Source: an uncultured Clostridia bacterium (GTDB lineage: Bacteria; Bacillota; Clostridia; TANB77; CAG-465). From it: DNA of 64,000 nt. The translations under genes and the position numbers were made by a program. The stretch is taken from contig CAKOYF010000003.1 of the NCBI GenBank assembly GCA_934130595.1, positions 1 through 64,000 of the forward strand, read 5' to 3'. Every line of letters starts with the position of its first letter. Within the stretch, counting starts at the first letter, position 1. This document shows positions 25,873 to 34,337 of the stretch, in pieces. Below the pieces are notes generated by a model. It had not been told where the DNA came from, searched no databases, and saw nothing but the letters and a program-made list of their open reading frames with translations.

Positions 25873-26648
25873 TAATCATTTATTCTTTTTATGCTTATCG
25901 CTTTTTTTGTATTGTAATCAAATTCAATCTCTATTGCATTAAAAATAGCTTCATTTTGAGAACATTCATAATGTATAAATTTTCCAGTAGTAAATCTTTC
26001 CACTGCAATTTCTTTCTTTAGTCCTAATACGCTATCTTTTGGCCCTGTCATCCCAACATCTGTAATGTATGCCATACCACTATCAAGAATTCTTTCATCT
26101 GATGTTTGAACATGAGTATGTGTTCCATAAACACAGTTTACTTTATCTTCTAGAAAATATCCCATAGCAATTTTCTCTGCTGTTGCTTCTGCATGGAAAT
26201 CTATGAATATATAATCTGCTTTATTTTCTTTTAATTTATTAATTTCATCAGTTACAACTTCAAATGGATTTTTTAAGTTCTTTTCAAGCATGTCTCCCAT
26301 TGCAAATGTTCCTAGTAAATTGATTACTCCTACTTTAACTCCATTTTTTTCAACTAATACACTTTTATTACCAACTAAATTTGTTAGGTTTGCAGGAATT
26401 GCTAATCTCTTTAATTTAGCATATTCTGATGCCATTTCTTTTCTATAATACATATGATTTCCCATAGTTATAATATCTGCACCATAACTAATTATTTCAT
26501 CATATTCTTTTCTTCTTAATCCTCTTCCACTTGCTGAATTTTCGCCATTTACTATGCAAAAATCTATATCTTTTCTTTTTCCTAATTCTATTTTTAATCT
26601 GTCTAAACCTGGTCTTCCGACAATATCACCAACTATTAAAAATTTCAA
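25872..26648 (-). CDS. ymdB: YmdB-type metallophosphoesterase
   Basis: 258 residues from a TTG start at 26648, eight bases from GGAGG. Calcineurin-like motifs are GDIVGRPG (first metal Asp), NGENSASGRG, TMGNHMYYR (Asn-His) and VYGTHTHVQTSD. This is the TIGR00282 family; B. subtilis YmdB hydrolyses cyclic nucleotides and affects biofilm and ribonuclease Y-linked behaviour. In many Firmicutes ymdB directly follows rny; here the two are on the same strand but separated by a small island (26.9-28.1 kb), which suggests later insertion. Confidence 0.93.
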   Translation of the reverse strand: MKFLIVGDIVGRPGLDRLKIELGKRKDIDFCIVNGENSASGRGLRRKEYDEIISYGADIITMGNHMYYRKEMASEYAKLKRLAIPANLTNLVGNKSVLVEKNGVKVGVINLLGTFAMGDMLEKNLKNPFEVVTDEINKLKENKADYIFIDFHAEATAEKIAMGYFLEDKVNCVYGTHTHVQTSDERILDSGMAYITDVGMTGPKDSVLGLKKEIAVERFTTGKFIHYECSQNEAIFNAIEIEFDYNTKKAISIKRIND

Positions 26649-26752
26649 TTTTAACTCCTCCTAGTGCAATATTATATACCAAAGCAAATTGAAAATCAAA
26701 TAAAATTTAACTTATGTACATTTTTTACATATAATATTTATAGGTGATTTAT

Positions 26753-26923
26753 ATGTTTTGCTCTAATAATTTATTAATTATATCAAGCTATATTTCTATT
26801 TGGATATATAATAATTTTTCAAGTGATATAGTAAACTGTTTAGCTAATTTATTTCAAATGATCGGTCAAAACTTATCTTCAATGCAAGCTTTAGAAGACA
26901 ACAATTGCCAAAATAAAAAATAG
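26753..26923 (+). CDS. Very small protein, 56 residues
   Basis: ATG 26753 follows AGGTGATTT. The product begins MFCSNNLLII, has a hydrophobic first half (SSYISIWIYNNF) and then CLANLFQMIGQNLSSMQAL and a polar tail. The pattern L-x-x-LFxxxGxxL-x-x-M resembles small Clostridia proteins of the DUF6774 kind, a resemblance I cannot test. It lies between ymdB and the small shifted gene and uses the bidirectional hairpin at 26921-26945. Confidence 0.4.
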   Translation: MFCSNNLLIISSYISIWIYNNFSSDIVNCLANLFQMIGQNLSSMQALEDNNCQNKK

Positions 26924-26945
26924 CCGATTTCTCGACTATCTTAAT
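26919..26945. terminator. Bidirectional hairpin terminator
   Basis: TAGCCGA-TTTC-TCGACTA; the minus strand shows a T-run after it. Confidence 0.65.
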
Positions 26946-27299
26946 CTAATGCATTCGCCATTATTAACTAGCACATTATGAAACGCTGGATCTAAACTAG
27001 AAACGCCATCTAGTTCTAATTTTACTTCTTTACTATTTCTTCTTTGTTTTTCATTTTTTATTTTTAATAAGCCATCAATTTCATTTGCTTTTACTCTTCT
27101 TGTAACAAGAAATTCATATGCTATTATAGGCTCCTTAATAATTTGTTGTAGTAAATGCTCCATTTCACTATCCCTAACGCCAGAATCTAAAAGTCTTTGA
27201 TACACAAATTTGTGAGAAAACTCTCTTCCGATCCTTTAAAATAATTCTAGGTTGCATAGGTTTTTGACGAACATCATCATCAAATCTTTCATCATCCAT
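26936..27299 (-). CDS. Small unknown protein, joined by +1 shift at CGG
   Basis: 120 residues if CGG at 27230-27228 (codon 24) is passed with a +1 shift. ATG 27299 lies nine bases from GGAGG and has a perfect promoter (27395-27367). Its frame reads ...PRIILKD then CGG, and stops 17 codons later. Skipping the C in GAT-C-GGA gives ILKDGREFSHKFVYQRLLDS and runs to 26936. The second half starts inside a continuous helical region, so a separate gene from ATG 27205 is unlikely: no ribosome site precedes it. The family is unknown; the sequence is acidic, soluble, and possibly an adaptor or small DNA/RNA-binding protein (basic stretch KIKNEKQRRNSKEVK). Confidence 0.7.
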
Positions 27300-27366
27300 A
27301 TAATGATACCTCCTTACAATACATAAATTTTTATGTAAAATACAAATAACGTATTATTTCCTAAAG

Positions 27367-27395
27367 ATTATACCATCACATCTGTAACTTGTCAA
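27367..27395 (-). promoter_or_regulatory. Consensus SigA promoter of the small shifted gene
   Basis: Minus strand TTGACA (27395-27390), 17 bases ending TGG, TATAAT (27372-27367). Confidence 0.9.
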
Positions 27396-27443
27396 TCTTA
27401 TTATATAATACCGGAGGTTTTAATTATAAGTTATTTTGCTGTA

Positions 27444-27459
27444 GTTCACAAATAATATA
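27444..27459 (+). repeat. 16-base direct repeat flanking atypical gene, copy 1
   Basis: GTTCACAAATAATATA; an identical copy lies at 28228-28243, on the other side of the gene at 27635-28051. Confidence 0.6.
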
Positions 27460-27573
27460 GTTAACAAACTATATTAAATTATCCTATTCTCTATATAATC
27501 AGACTTTCTTTTTATTCTTCTTTTTTATTTATAGTTCACATATAGTATATTTTATAACTTTTTACTTAAAAAG

Positions 27574-27606
27574 AAAAGACACGGTAATTTTAAACCATGT
27601 CTTCTT
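27574..27606 (-). terminator. Terminator of the atypical gene
   Basis: AAGACACGGT and ACCATGTCTT arms; the minus strand continues TTTTCTTTTT. Confidence 0.8.
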
Positions 27607-27634
27607 TAAAAATCATAATCAATGCAACTCGCTA

Positions 27635-28051
27635 TTACCATCTCTTTGTATTCCTCTTAGTCGCCGGCTTTAAAGCATCATAGGTGATGTACCTATTCTC
27701 CACTTCACGCTCTACGACCTGACACGTTACCATTACGCCTTGACCAGGCTTAACAATATAGACATCACAACTCTCACAAGAAATGATTGGTTCATATCTT
27801 ACACGTGTTTGTTCGTCTTCGACATAAGATTCTACAAATATCTTGTCTCTTTTATTGACCATAACCATCTTAGAACTATCACCAGATAAGTAATTGTTTC
27901 TAAAATTCTTTGCTATAGCCTCCCGAGCAAGCTTCAATTCCACTTGGTTTTTATTCACCAAAGCTTCTTTTAAACTCACAAGATGGTTTCGATAAGATAT
28001 TAAGCAGTAATTTTGACCTACATCAATAAAGTAATAATTAAAATCTAGCAT
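27635..28051 (-). CDS. Unknown 138-residue protein of atypical composition
   Basis: Begins MLDFNYYFIDVGQ at ATG 28051 behind GGGAGG. The family is unknown. The sequence has two cysteines close together (SCESCDVY), a strand-rich end and a basic tail (KPATKRNTKRW). Base and codon use differ from the neighbours: it is richer in G+C and uses GTC, GTG, CCG, GCG, AGG and CGA. It contains the only in-frame CGG in the window (27929-27927, in LAREAIA) that does not sit at a frame break: a +1 shift there would meet TAG after two more codons. Sixteen-base direct repeats flank the gene. These signs suggest recent transfer. Confidence 0.65.
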   Translation of the reverse strand: MLDFNYYFIDVGQNYCLISYRNHLVSLKEALVNKNQVELKLAREAIAKNFRNNYLSGDSSKMVMVNKRDKIFVESYVEDEQTRVRYEPIISCESCDVYIVKPGQGVMVTCQVVEREVENRYITYDALKPATKRNTKRW

Positions 28052-28227
28052 AAGCCACTACCTCCCTCTTAAATTATTAATTTAGGATTTACTACATTTC
28101 TCTTTACATATATTATAACATTTTTCACATGCTTAATAGTAACAATTAAGTGTGTATATTGTGAAAATTCTGTGATATACCTCTATTTTTATATTATTTT
28201 CCAACGATTTTCAAATTTATGTTTGTT

Positions 28228-28243
28228 GTTCACAAATAATATA
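28228..28243 (+). repeat. 16-base direct repeat flanking atypical gene, copy 2
   Basis: GTTCACAAATAATATA, identical to 27444-27459 and 784 bases away. Confidence 0.6.
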
Positions 28244-28285
28244 ATATATAAATTTATAAAGTGCATTGGCTTTAAAGAAAATTTG

Positions 28286-28316
28286 CAAAAAAAAATACTC
28301 ACTAAAAGTGAGTATT
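28286..28316 (-). terminator. Terminator of rny
   Basis: AATACTCACT and AGTGAGTATT arms with nine As (Ts on the minus strand) beyond. Confidence 0.85.
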
Positions 28317-28323
28317 CTATTTT

Positions 28324-29868
28324 TTATTTTGCAAGTTCTATAGCTCTTGTTTCTCTGACAACATTTACTTTTATTTGTCCTGGATATATCATCTCTTTTT
28401 CTATTTGATTTGCTATATCTCGAGCTAAAATAACAATTGAGTCATCGTCAACTTGATCTGGCTTAACAATTATTCTTACTTCTCTACCAGCTTGAATTGC
28501 ATAAGACTTTTCAACACCACTATAAGAATTACATATTTCTTCTAGTTTTTGTAATCTCTTAATATATGTGCTTACTGTCTCTCTTCTAGCTCCTGGTCTA
28601 GAAGCAGATATTGTATCAGCTATTTGAACTAAAATAGCTTCTAATGTCTTTGGTTCAACGTCGCCATGATGTGCTTCAACAGCCCAAATTATTTCATCTT
28701 TCTCTTTGTATTTTTTCAAAAGCTCAACACCTAAAGTAACATGTGTTCCCTCTACGTCTTGATCAAAAGATTTTCCTATATCGTGTAATAATCCTGCTCT
28801 TTTAGCTATAGCAACATTTAATCCTAGTTCCTCTGCTAGTAATCCACAAAGATTTGAAACCTCTATTGAGTGATTTAATACATTCTGTCCATAACTTGTT
28901 CTAAATTTCAACTTTCCAAGTAATTTAACTAAATCAGGATGTAAATTCATTACTCCAGTTTCATATAAGGCTCTTTCTCCTTCTTCTTTAATAGTATTTT
29001 CAACTTCAACTTTGGCTTTTTCTATCATCTCTTCAATCTTTCCTGGATGAATTCTTCCATCTGCAATAAGTCTTTCAATAGCAATTCTTGCTACTTCTCT
29101 TCTTATTGGATCAAAGCTTGATAAAACGATTACATCAGGTGTATCGTCGATTATTAAATCAATGCCTGTTAAAGTCTCAATAGTCTTAATATTTCTACCT
29201 TCTCTACCTATGATTCTTCCCTTTAAGTCATCATTTGGTAAAGCTACAGTTGTAACGGTAGCTTCAGAAGTATGATCAGTTGCATATCTTTGAATAGTAC
29301 TTACCAAAAGTTCTTTAGATTTCTTATCTACTTCTTCTTTTGCTCTTTCCTCTTCTTGACGAATATAGTCAGCCATTTCTTTAGTCATGTCATCTTTAAG
29401 TTCTCTCATCATTTCTCCTTTGGCTTCTTCTACACTCATCTTAGCAATCTTTCCTAATGCTTCAATTTCTCTTTCTTTTGCATTGTCTAAGTCTTTTTCT
29501 TTCTTGTTTAATTCTTCATTTCTTTTTGTAATGTTGTTTTCTTTTTCTTCAATTAAAGCTGCTCTTTTGTCTACTAAGTCTTGTCTTTGATTAATTCTAT
29601 TTTCCAAGTCTTGCATTTCTTTTTTTCTTAGCTTTACTTCAGTTTCAAATTCGTCTTTTCTTCTAAGCATTTCGTCTTTAGCTTGAAGTACAGCTTCTTT
29701 TTTTATTCTTTCAGCATCTAATTTACTATCACTTACTATTTTTTCTGCTTGCTCTTCAGCTGAGCCTATTGTAGCTTCTGCAATGTTTTTTCTATAGTGT
29801 ATTCCTACGAAAAAGAAAATTGCTGAACCCATAATAAAGCATACTGCGCCTATTAATCCATATAGCAT
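28324..29868 (-). CDS. rny: Ribonuclease Y
   Basis: 514 residues. An N-terminal membrane anchor (about 2-22), a long charged coiled coil (30-200), a KH RNA-binding domain (GRIIGREGRNIKTIETLTG) and an HD domain with LLHDIGKSFD and EAHHGDVEP are in the family order, ending VREtRAIELAK-like. It is a membrane endoribonuclease that starts mRNA turnover in many Firmicutes. ATG 29868 follows TAGGAGGA. A TTGCTA/TATAAT promoter at 30074-30046 gives a leader of about 170 bases. Confidence 0.98.
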   Translation of the reverse strand: MLYGLIGAVCFIMGSAIFFFVGIHYRKNIAEATIGSAEEQAEKIVSDSKLDAERIKKEAVLQAKDEMLRRKDEFETEVKLRKKEMQDLENRINQRQDLVDKRAALIEEKENNITKRNEELNKKEKDLDNAKEREIEALGKIAKMSVEEAKGEMMRELKDDMTKEMADYIRQEEERAKEEVDKKSKELLVSTIQRYATDHTSEATVTTVALPNDDLKGRIIGREGRNIKTIETLTGIDLIIDDTPDVIVLSSFDPIRREVARIAIERLIADGRIHPGKIEEMIEKAKVEVENTIKEEGERALYETGVMNLHPDLVKLLGKLKFRTSYGQNVLNHSIEVSNLCGLLAEELGLNVAIAKRAGLLHDIGKSFDQDVEGTHVTLGVELLKKYKEKDEIIWAVEAHHGDVEPKTLEAILVQIADTISASRPGARRETVSTYIKRLQKLEEICNSYSGVEKSYAIQAGREVRIIVKPDQVDDDSIVILARDIANQIEKEMIYPGQIKVNVVRETRAIELAK

Positions 29869-30197
29869 TTGACTATCCTCCTATCCTATTTATTTTTCAA
29901 TGTACAATTTAAATTTATAAGTGTTTGTATATATAATATAAATTGATTTTTTAATTAATTATATGTACTAATTATTCACCTCAGATATTCTTACTCTCTA
30001 AGTAAACCTATTAAAAACACTAAGTTAGTAATAATACCTACCTAGATTATACCTTAAAAAAACAAATATAGCAAGTATTTATTTTAATAAAATGTTTAAT
30101 GGAAAAATAATTTGTTCTAATTTGACAATAATCTACAGCTTTCTTCTTGCAAAAATTTATTTAAAAAAGAAAAAAGCCGGTAATTTTTTACCGACAT
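29869..30197. other. Long leader of rny, 329 bases
   Basis: Contains the rny promoter (minus strand, TTGCTA 30074-30069, 17 bases, TATAAT 30051-30046) and the terminator of the GDPD gene. No further gene is seen. Confidence 0.6.
30172..30196 (-). terminator. Terminator of the GDPD gene
   Basis: GCCGGTAA and TTACCGAC arms; T-run on the minus strand. Confidence 0.85.
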
Positions 30198-31163
30198 TTA
30201 CTTCTTTATTTTAATCTTCTTGATATACTCTTCTACTCCATCTTTACTAAAATCTACAATATAGCTTACTATATATAAATTTTCCATTTTGTTGTAGTCA
30301 TCATCCTTTTCTACTGTGAATGCTAAGACTGGCTTTTTAGTTAATTCATTTGCTATTTTTACTAATTTTAATTGAACTTTATCTAAGAAATTATTAAATT
30401 TTCTTTTTTCTTTAGATAAAGATTTGTCTACTTCTTCTAAGAGTTTCTTCATTTTTAACTCTACTTTTGTATTAGCTTTTTTAGATATAAATAGCCTCGT
30501 TCTCTTTTGCCAAGTTGAATTAGAATGATTTTCCATGTTAATAGCGTCTGTTCTTGCTATAAAACATATAATTGAAATTATTCTCTCATATATATATGCA
30601 AAACTTTTTGGTGCCTTAAACGAGTCTAAAATTGTTTTACCTCTACATATTAACTGGCATGTTAATATATCATTTATGTGTTTTCTTAAAGAAAGCATAA
30701 AAAAAGGATTAAAGGATTGCAATATTATCTCGCCTTTTGATGAATATTTATTTAATATATTGGATAGCTTTTCTCTATATTTTGAATAGAAAATATGTGC
30801 CTCTTTAGCGTCAACAACCACTCCTACCTTTCCATTATTGTACTTTAATACATCTTCTAATTTAGAAGGAGCTTTTTCTTTTAAGATTTGACACAATTCT
30901 ACGTATGTATACTTATTTACCTTTATCTTCTTTTTTGCAATAACTGCTAATGTATTATCATGTGCTAAAACTGGTACATTATCTAATGTATTTCGTATAT
31001 CACACTCAAATGGTATGTTATTATCTATTGCAATTTTACAAGACTCATACGTATTAGGCTCTACTTTTCTTTTTAATTTGCTTGAATATCCATATATTCC
31101 TTTATGTGCTATAAGAGTATCATCCAATAGTGAAAAATCCTTATTTAGTCTTTTTACTATCAT
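30198..31163 (-). CDS. Glycerophosphodiester phosphodiesterase family protein
   Basis: 321 residues from ATG 31163, next to GGGGGAG. GDPD marks are IAHKGIYGY (the usual AHRG region, with Lys), EPNTYESCKIAIDNNIPFECDIR (catalytic Glu and metal ligands) and VLAHDNTLAVI (H-D). These enzymes hydrolyse glycerophosphodiesters to glycerol 3-phosphate. A basic helical insertion (about 195-270, ISKKANTKVELKMKKLLEEV) is unlike standard members and may bind membrane or nucleic acid. No signal peptide. GCCTCTTT at 30799-30806 encodes Lys-Glu-Ala in DAKEAH. Confidence 0.82.
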   Translation of the reverse strand: MIVKRLNKDFSLLDDTLIAHKGIYGYSSKLKRKVEPNTYESCKIAIDNNIPFECDIRNTLDNVPVLAHDNTLAVIAKKKIKVNKYTYVELCQILKEKAPSKLEDVLKYNNGKVGVVVDAKEAHIFYSKYREKLSNILNKYSSKGEIILQSFNPFFMLSLRKHINDILTCQLICRGKTILDSFKAPKSFAYIYERIISIICFIARTDAINMENHSNSTWQKRTRLFISKKANTKVELKMKKLLEEVDKSLSKEKRKFNNFLDKVQLKLVKIANELTKKPVLAFTVEKDDDYNKMENLYIVSYIVDFSKDGVEEYIKKIKIKK

Positions 31164-31270
31164 ATTATCTCCCCCTAACATTTATATTTAAAATGCTTAC
31201 ACCTTTCTTTTAATTATTAAAGAAAGTCATTAATATAGATGCAGAAAGCATTATACCACTTTTGTCTAAA

Positions 31271-31306
31271 AAAAGCAAAAAATGTATCAGTTTACTCTGA
31301 TACATT
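31271..31306 (-). terminator. Terminator overlapping the 31287 gene stop
   Basis: AATGTATCAG and CTGATACATT arms; T-rich on the minus strand. Confidence 0.8.
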
Positions 31307-31727
31307 CTACAATCTTCTTCATCTTCTTTCTATATTCGTTAGCTAAACACAATAATTTTATTTGCTCAGCAATTTTATCTAATTCTTTTTTATTATAGTA
31401 CTCTACTTTACACGTAGTATGCTTTCTCTCTCCTATTAGTTCATTAGTCTTATTAACTAAATCCGTTAGACTCATTTCAATGTAATTTTTCAAATTAACA
31501 TATGTCTGTCTTTTCTTCCCCTTTACTGTGGTTCTAAAAGTCTCATAATAATACTCTTTACAGTTATATACATTTGATGTCATACTAAATAAATATGCTT
31601 TGTCTCCTATTATCTTATATACCAAGTATGGTCTACCATTTAACCTATAATCTAGTGTATTACTATCAGGAAATTTCATAAAGCGCAAATATACTATGCT
31701 TCCTTCAATAATATCTTCTATTTCCAT
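31287..31727 (-). CDS. Unknown protein, perhaps PemK/MazF-like fold
   Basis: 146 residues from ATG 31727 next to AAGGAGAG; an upstream in-frame start at 31781 is ignored. The first half, IVYLRFMKFPDSN followed by GRPYLVYKIIGDKAYLFSMT, resembles the SH3-like barrel of MazF/PemK nucleases, in which an N-terminal strand, an RP-(F/Y)-V-V motif and a small-residue strand recur. The second half is helical and lysine-rich. No antitoxin-like partner gene is next to it, so a toxin role is doubtful. It has a perfect TTGACA/TATAAT promoter. Confidence 0.55.
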   Translation of the reverse strand: MEIEDIIEGSIVYLRFMKFPDSNTLDYRLNGRPYLVYKIIGDKAYLFSMTSNVYNCKEYYYETFRTTVKGKKRQTYVNLKNYIEMSLTDLVNKTNELIGERKHTTCKVEYYNKKELDKIAEQIKLLCLANEYRKKMKKIVECIRVN

Positions 31728-31785
31728 AGAATCACTCTCCTTTTGAATAATTATCTTCAAAACATTAAATATTTTTTGCACATTT

Positions 31786-31814
31786 ATTATATCATGACAT
31801 TTATTTTATGTCAA
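31786..31814 (-). promoter_or_regulatory. Consensus SigA promoter
   Basis: Minus strand TTGACA (31814-31809), 17 bases, TATAAT (31791-31786), for the gene at 31727-31287. Confidence 0.88.
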
Positions 31815-31827
31815 ATAAGCATAAAAA

Positions 31828-31876
31828 AGAAAGGCATTTATAGGATAAACTCTGTTATCTTATATAGCCTTTTTAT
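31828..31876 (-). terminator. Terminator of sdpRI
   Basis: Nested arms AAAGGC/GCCTTT and AGGATAA/TTATCTT, followed on the minus strand by a T-run. Confidence 0.65.
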
Positions 31877-31877
31877 A

Positions 31878-32570
31878 TTATTCTGCTGCATTTATTATTC
31901 TACTTTTTGCTGCTCTTTTAGCATTAAGTCTTGGAATATAGAACATAAGCATTATGCATATAAATACTTCTAATACCATATATACCCAATTAAATCCATT
32001 TATAAGGAAATAACCTGAAAGTAATATTAATGTTATAGCTGCTACAAAACCTGTAAATCCATTAAATCTATTTGCTACTCTCCAGATTTCTTCGTTTTCA
32101 AGAGTTTCTTTTGTTACAAGTCCAAAAATAGAACCTGTTTTATTAATTGGATATGTACTATATATTCCTATTAAAACAACTCCAACCATAATCATTATAA
32201 TATTAAATACTGGTATATTTATATCTATAAGCATTGTTTTAGTATATTGTGATGCTATGTACATTAGTAGCCAGTTTGAACATATCAATGTACCATCAAT
32301 AAAAGCAAATAGCCCATCTTCTGCAATTTTTCCAGTTGTAACAACTTTGTCCATTGTTTTTAGTCTATATAAAACTTGAAATACACTAATTATTAATACT
32401 ATAACTGGTAAAATAAGCAATAGTTCTTTAGAGCACATCTTTTGTATATCGTGTTGAAAAATATTAATAGGTACCATTGCTTTTAATTTAAATATAGCAA
32501 CACATGTTAAAATTAAGTTTAATATTGCTACACCTAAAATGGTCATGTTCTTTTTCTTTCTATTCATCAT
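31878..32570 (-). CDS. sdpI: SdpI family membrane immunity protein
   Basis: 230 residues with six likely membrane helices (for example LGVAILNLILTCVAIF and IPVFNIIMIMVGVVLIGIY). The motif GLVTKETLENEEIWRVANRFNGFTG corresponds to the SdpI signature (G-x-R-x-x-x-T-L-x-N-x-x-x-W). In B. subtilis SdpI protects against the cannibalism toxin SdpC and also signals to the repressor SdpR. Here only sdpR and sdpI are present, 11 bases apart, with no toxin gene, so an orphan immunity or sensing pair is likely. Confidence 0.82.
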   Translation of the reverse strand: MMNRKKKNMTILGVAILNLILTCVAIFKLKAMVPINIFQHDIQKMCSKELLLILPVIVLIISVFQVLYRLKTMDKVVTTGKIAEDGLFAFIDGTLICSNWLLMYIASQYTKTMLIDINIPVFNIIMIMVGVVLIGIYSTYPINKTGSIFGLVTKETLENEEIWRVANRFNGFTGFVAAITLILLSGYFLINGFNWVYMVLEVFICIMLMFYIPRLNAKRAAKSRIINAAE

Positions 32571-32581
32571 ATCAATTCCTC

Positions 32582-32836
32582 CTATTTTTTTAACCCTCTA
32601 ATATATTCTATTACTTCATTAAATGCAATTAAATTCAAGGAATATATAACACTCTGCCCTATTTTTTTGGATGAAACTAGATTTGCCTCCTTTAAAATAG
32701 CAAGATGATGACTTAATGATGGTTTTGTAATATCAAAAAAGCTGTGAATAGTTCCTGCACTTAAGTCTTCTTTTTTTAGCAACATAAGTATTTCTCTTCT
32801 TGTTGGATCTGCTAAAGCCTCCCATACTGTTCTCAT
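32582..32836 (-). CDS. sdpR: ArsR-type repressor, SdpR-like
   Basis: 84 residues of winged helix. ALADPTRREILMLLKKEDLSAG, then FDITKPSLSHHLAILKEANLV (recognition helix) and GQSVIYSLNL (wing), match SdpR. There is no cysteine metal site. It likely represses its own operon with sdpI and is relieved when SdpI captures it or a ligand binds. ATG 32836 lies after AAAGGAAG. Confidence 0.88.
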   Translation of the reverse strand: MRTVWEALADPTRREILMLLKKEDLSAGTIHSFFDITKPSLSHHLAILKEANLVSSKKIGQSVIYSLNLIAFNEVIEYIRGLKK

Positions 32837-32920
32837 ATACTACTTCCTTTCATATTATTTAGATGGTTATTATATTATCTACATAAAAAGTATACCCCAT
32901 TTAAAAACTTTTGTAAAGAA

Positions 32921-32955
32921 AAAACACATTCTATTTTTAGAATGTGTTCTTTTAC
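32921..32955 (-). terminator. Terminator of the 32955 gene
   Basis: AACACATTCTA and TAGAATGTGTT arms with an A-run upstream (Ts on the minus strand). Confidence 0.85.
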
Positions 32956-34337
32956 TAGCTTATTCCAGCTCCACTATTATTTTCATTGATAATTTCTATT
33001 CCGTTATTATCTACAACCTTTGTTAAAGTATCTGTATTTGACTTATTCAAATATTCTTTAGCATTCATTGCAGGATTAGTAAAATAATCTACTACTTCTG
33101 TTTCTTTATTACTCTTATTTTCAGATGCTATTATAAATTCTGAAATATGTTCATTGAAAAACTGCTTAGCTATTTCATACGAATTTATTTTTACATATAC
33201 ATTATAGTTTTCATCTGATTGCTTAACAATATTAGGAACTATTTGTACTAAGTATCTTTTAGATGGATTAGAATATGAAAGATTTCTAGCTTTGTTTAAT
33301 GCATCTTTATATAATGAACGTGCTGTTTCTACTACTTTTTCTGGAAATTCTTCTTCATCAATTAAATCACATGTATCTATAAATAAGTTACTTTCTTCTA
33401 ATCCATATACATCTGATTCTATAAATTTCTTAGTAGTAAATACATATGGAGATGCACTAAAAGTCTTATCAAACATCTTCTTTCCTTCACTAAATCTTTT
33501 ATATATAGCTACTTTATCTTTATTTTTATATAAGCTAATTTTTTCTACCTTTTTATCATTGTCTACTACATAAACAAATTTTGGAGATAAACTAAATACT
33601 AGCTCATTATCAAAACTTGCTTTAGTATTAGTCTCTACTATTTCTTTAACATCTGTTCCAGCTGTAAATACATCACTTAATTCTATTGTTTCATAGTCTT
33701 TTAAATTTATATTTACACTCTTGTATTCATATGTTACATTTCCATCTGTATCACATTTTTCCTCACAATAAAGTGTAGAAAGAACATTGTTAAAGATATA
33801 TACATCAGTATAGTTGTATATATGATCATATAAAACAGTATTATCTTGAATGTTTTTCTCATCATACATGCTTTGAGCTTCATTTTTTAGTGTATCATTT
33901 ATTTTTGCTTCTAATTCTTCATCTTTTAGACCATCTACACTTATGTATGTAGCCTCTATCTTAACCCCTTCTTCGTTTTTTGAATAATTATAATAAAAAC
34001 CTAATTTAGCTATCTCATTAACGTTAGTTGTATAATTTAATCCTTCATATGTTTCATTATCCTTTACTAGCAATTGAGCTTCACTATTTAATTCATTTTC
34101 TTGCTCATTATTATTTTTAGATAAAAGTACACTATATATCACTACACACATAATAATAGCTAAAATACATATAATACCTATTACTATTTTTTTATTTAAT
34201 AATTTCTTAGTTTTCTCATCAATGTCTTTAGAATTTTCGTTTAAAACCACTTCATCTCCAGCTACAATACTGCTTTTTCTTGTTTGGGCTTTATCTCCAT
34301 CTTCTATTTGAGAATTTTCTGAGTTTGAATTATACAT
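32955..34337 (-). CDS. Membrane-anchored extracellular protein, DUF3298-like
   Basis: 460 residues from ATG 34337 (GAGGAGG site). A cytosolic acidic start (1-48) precedes one membrane helix (about 49-70, IVIGIICILAIIMCVVIYSVL); the rest is outside. Residues about 100-320 have the pattern of the RsiV/PdaC accessory domain DUF3298: YKSVNINLKDYETIELSDVF, then FVYVVDNDKKVEKI. The C-terminal third is unrecognised and ends with an Asn-rich tail. Related domains bind cell-wall ligands such as lysozyme. It has no adjacent sigma factor gene, so an anti-sigma role is not supported. Moderately sure of topology, less of family. Confidence 0.65.
   Translation of the reverse strand: MYNSNSENSQIEDGDKAQTRKSSIVAGDEVVLNENSKDIDEKTKKLLNKKIVIGIICILAIIMCVVIYSVLLSKNNNEQENELNSEAQLLVKDNETYEGLNYTTNVNEIAKLGFYYNYSKNEEGVKIEATYISVDGLKDEELEAKINDTLKNEAQSMYDEKNIQDNTVLYDHIYNYTDVYIFNNVLSTLYCEEKCDTDGNVTYEYKSVNINLKDYETIELSDVFTAGTDVKEIVETNTKASFDNELVFSLSPKFVYVVDNDKKVEKISLYKNKDKVAIYKRFSEGKKMFDKTFSASPYVFTTKKFIESDVYGLEESNLFIDTCDLIDEEEFPEKVVETARSLYKDALNKARNLSYSNPSKRYLVQIVPNIVKQSDENYNVYVKINSYEIAKQFFNEHISEFIIASENKSNKETEVVDYFTNPAMNAKEYLNKSNTDTLTKVVDNNGIEIINENNSGAGIS

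Larger units (their letters stand above)
27300..27634. other. Intergenic, 335 bases
   Basis: Holds the promoter of the shifted gene, one copy of the GTTCACAAATAATATA repeat, an inverted repeat AATATAGTT-AAC-AAACTATATT (27453-27474) and a terminator. No gene is seen. Confidence 0.6.

Noticed and set aside
188..27299. Random sequencing errors as the cause of the five frame breaks
   Set aside because: All five insert a C directly before GG outside homopolymers, each in a gene with strong start signals; random errors would not repeat this. A systematic base-calling error at a modified motif (two sites read GATCGG) is not excluded and is covered by the suggested read check.
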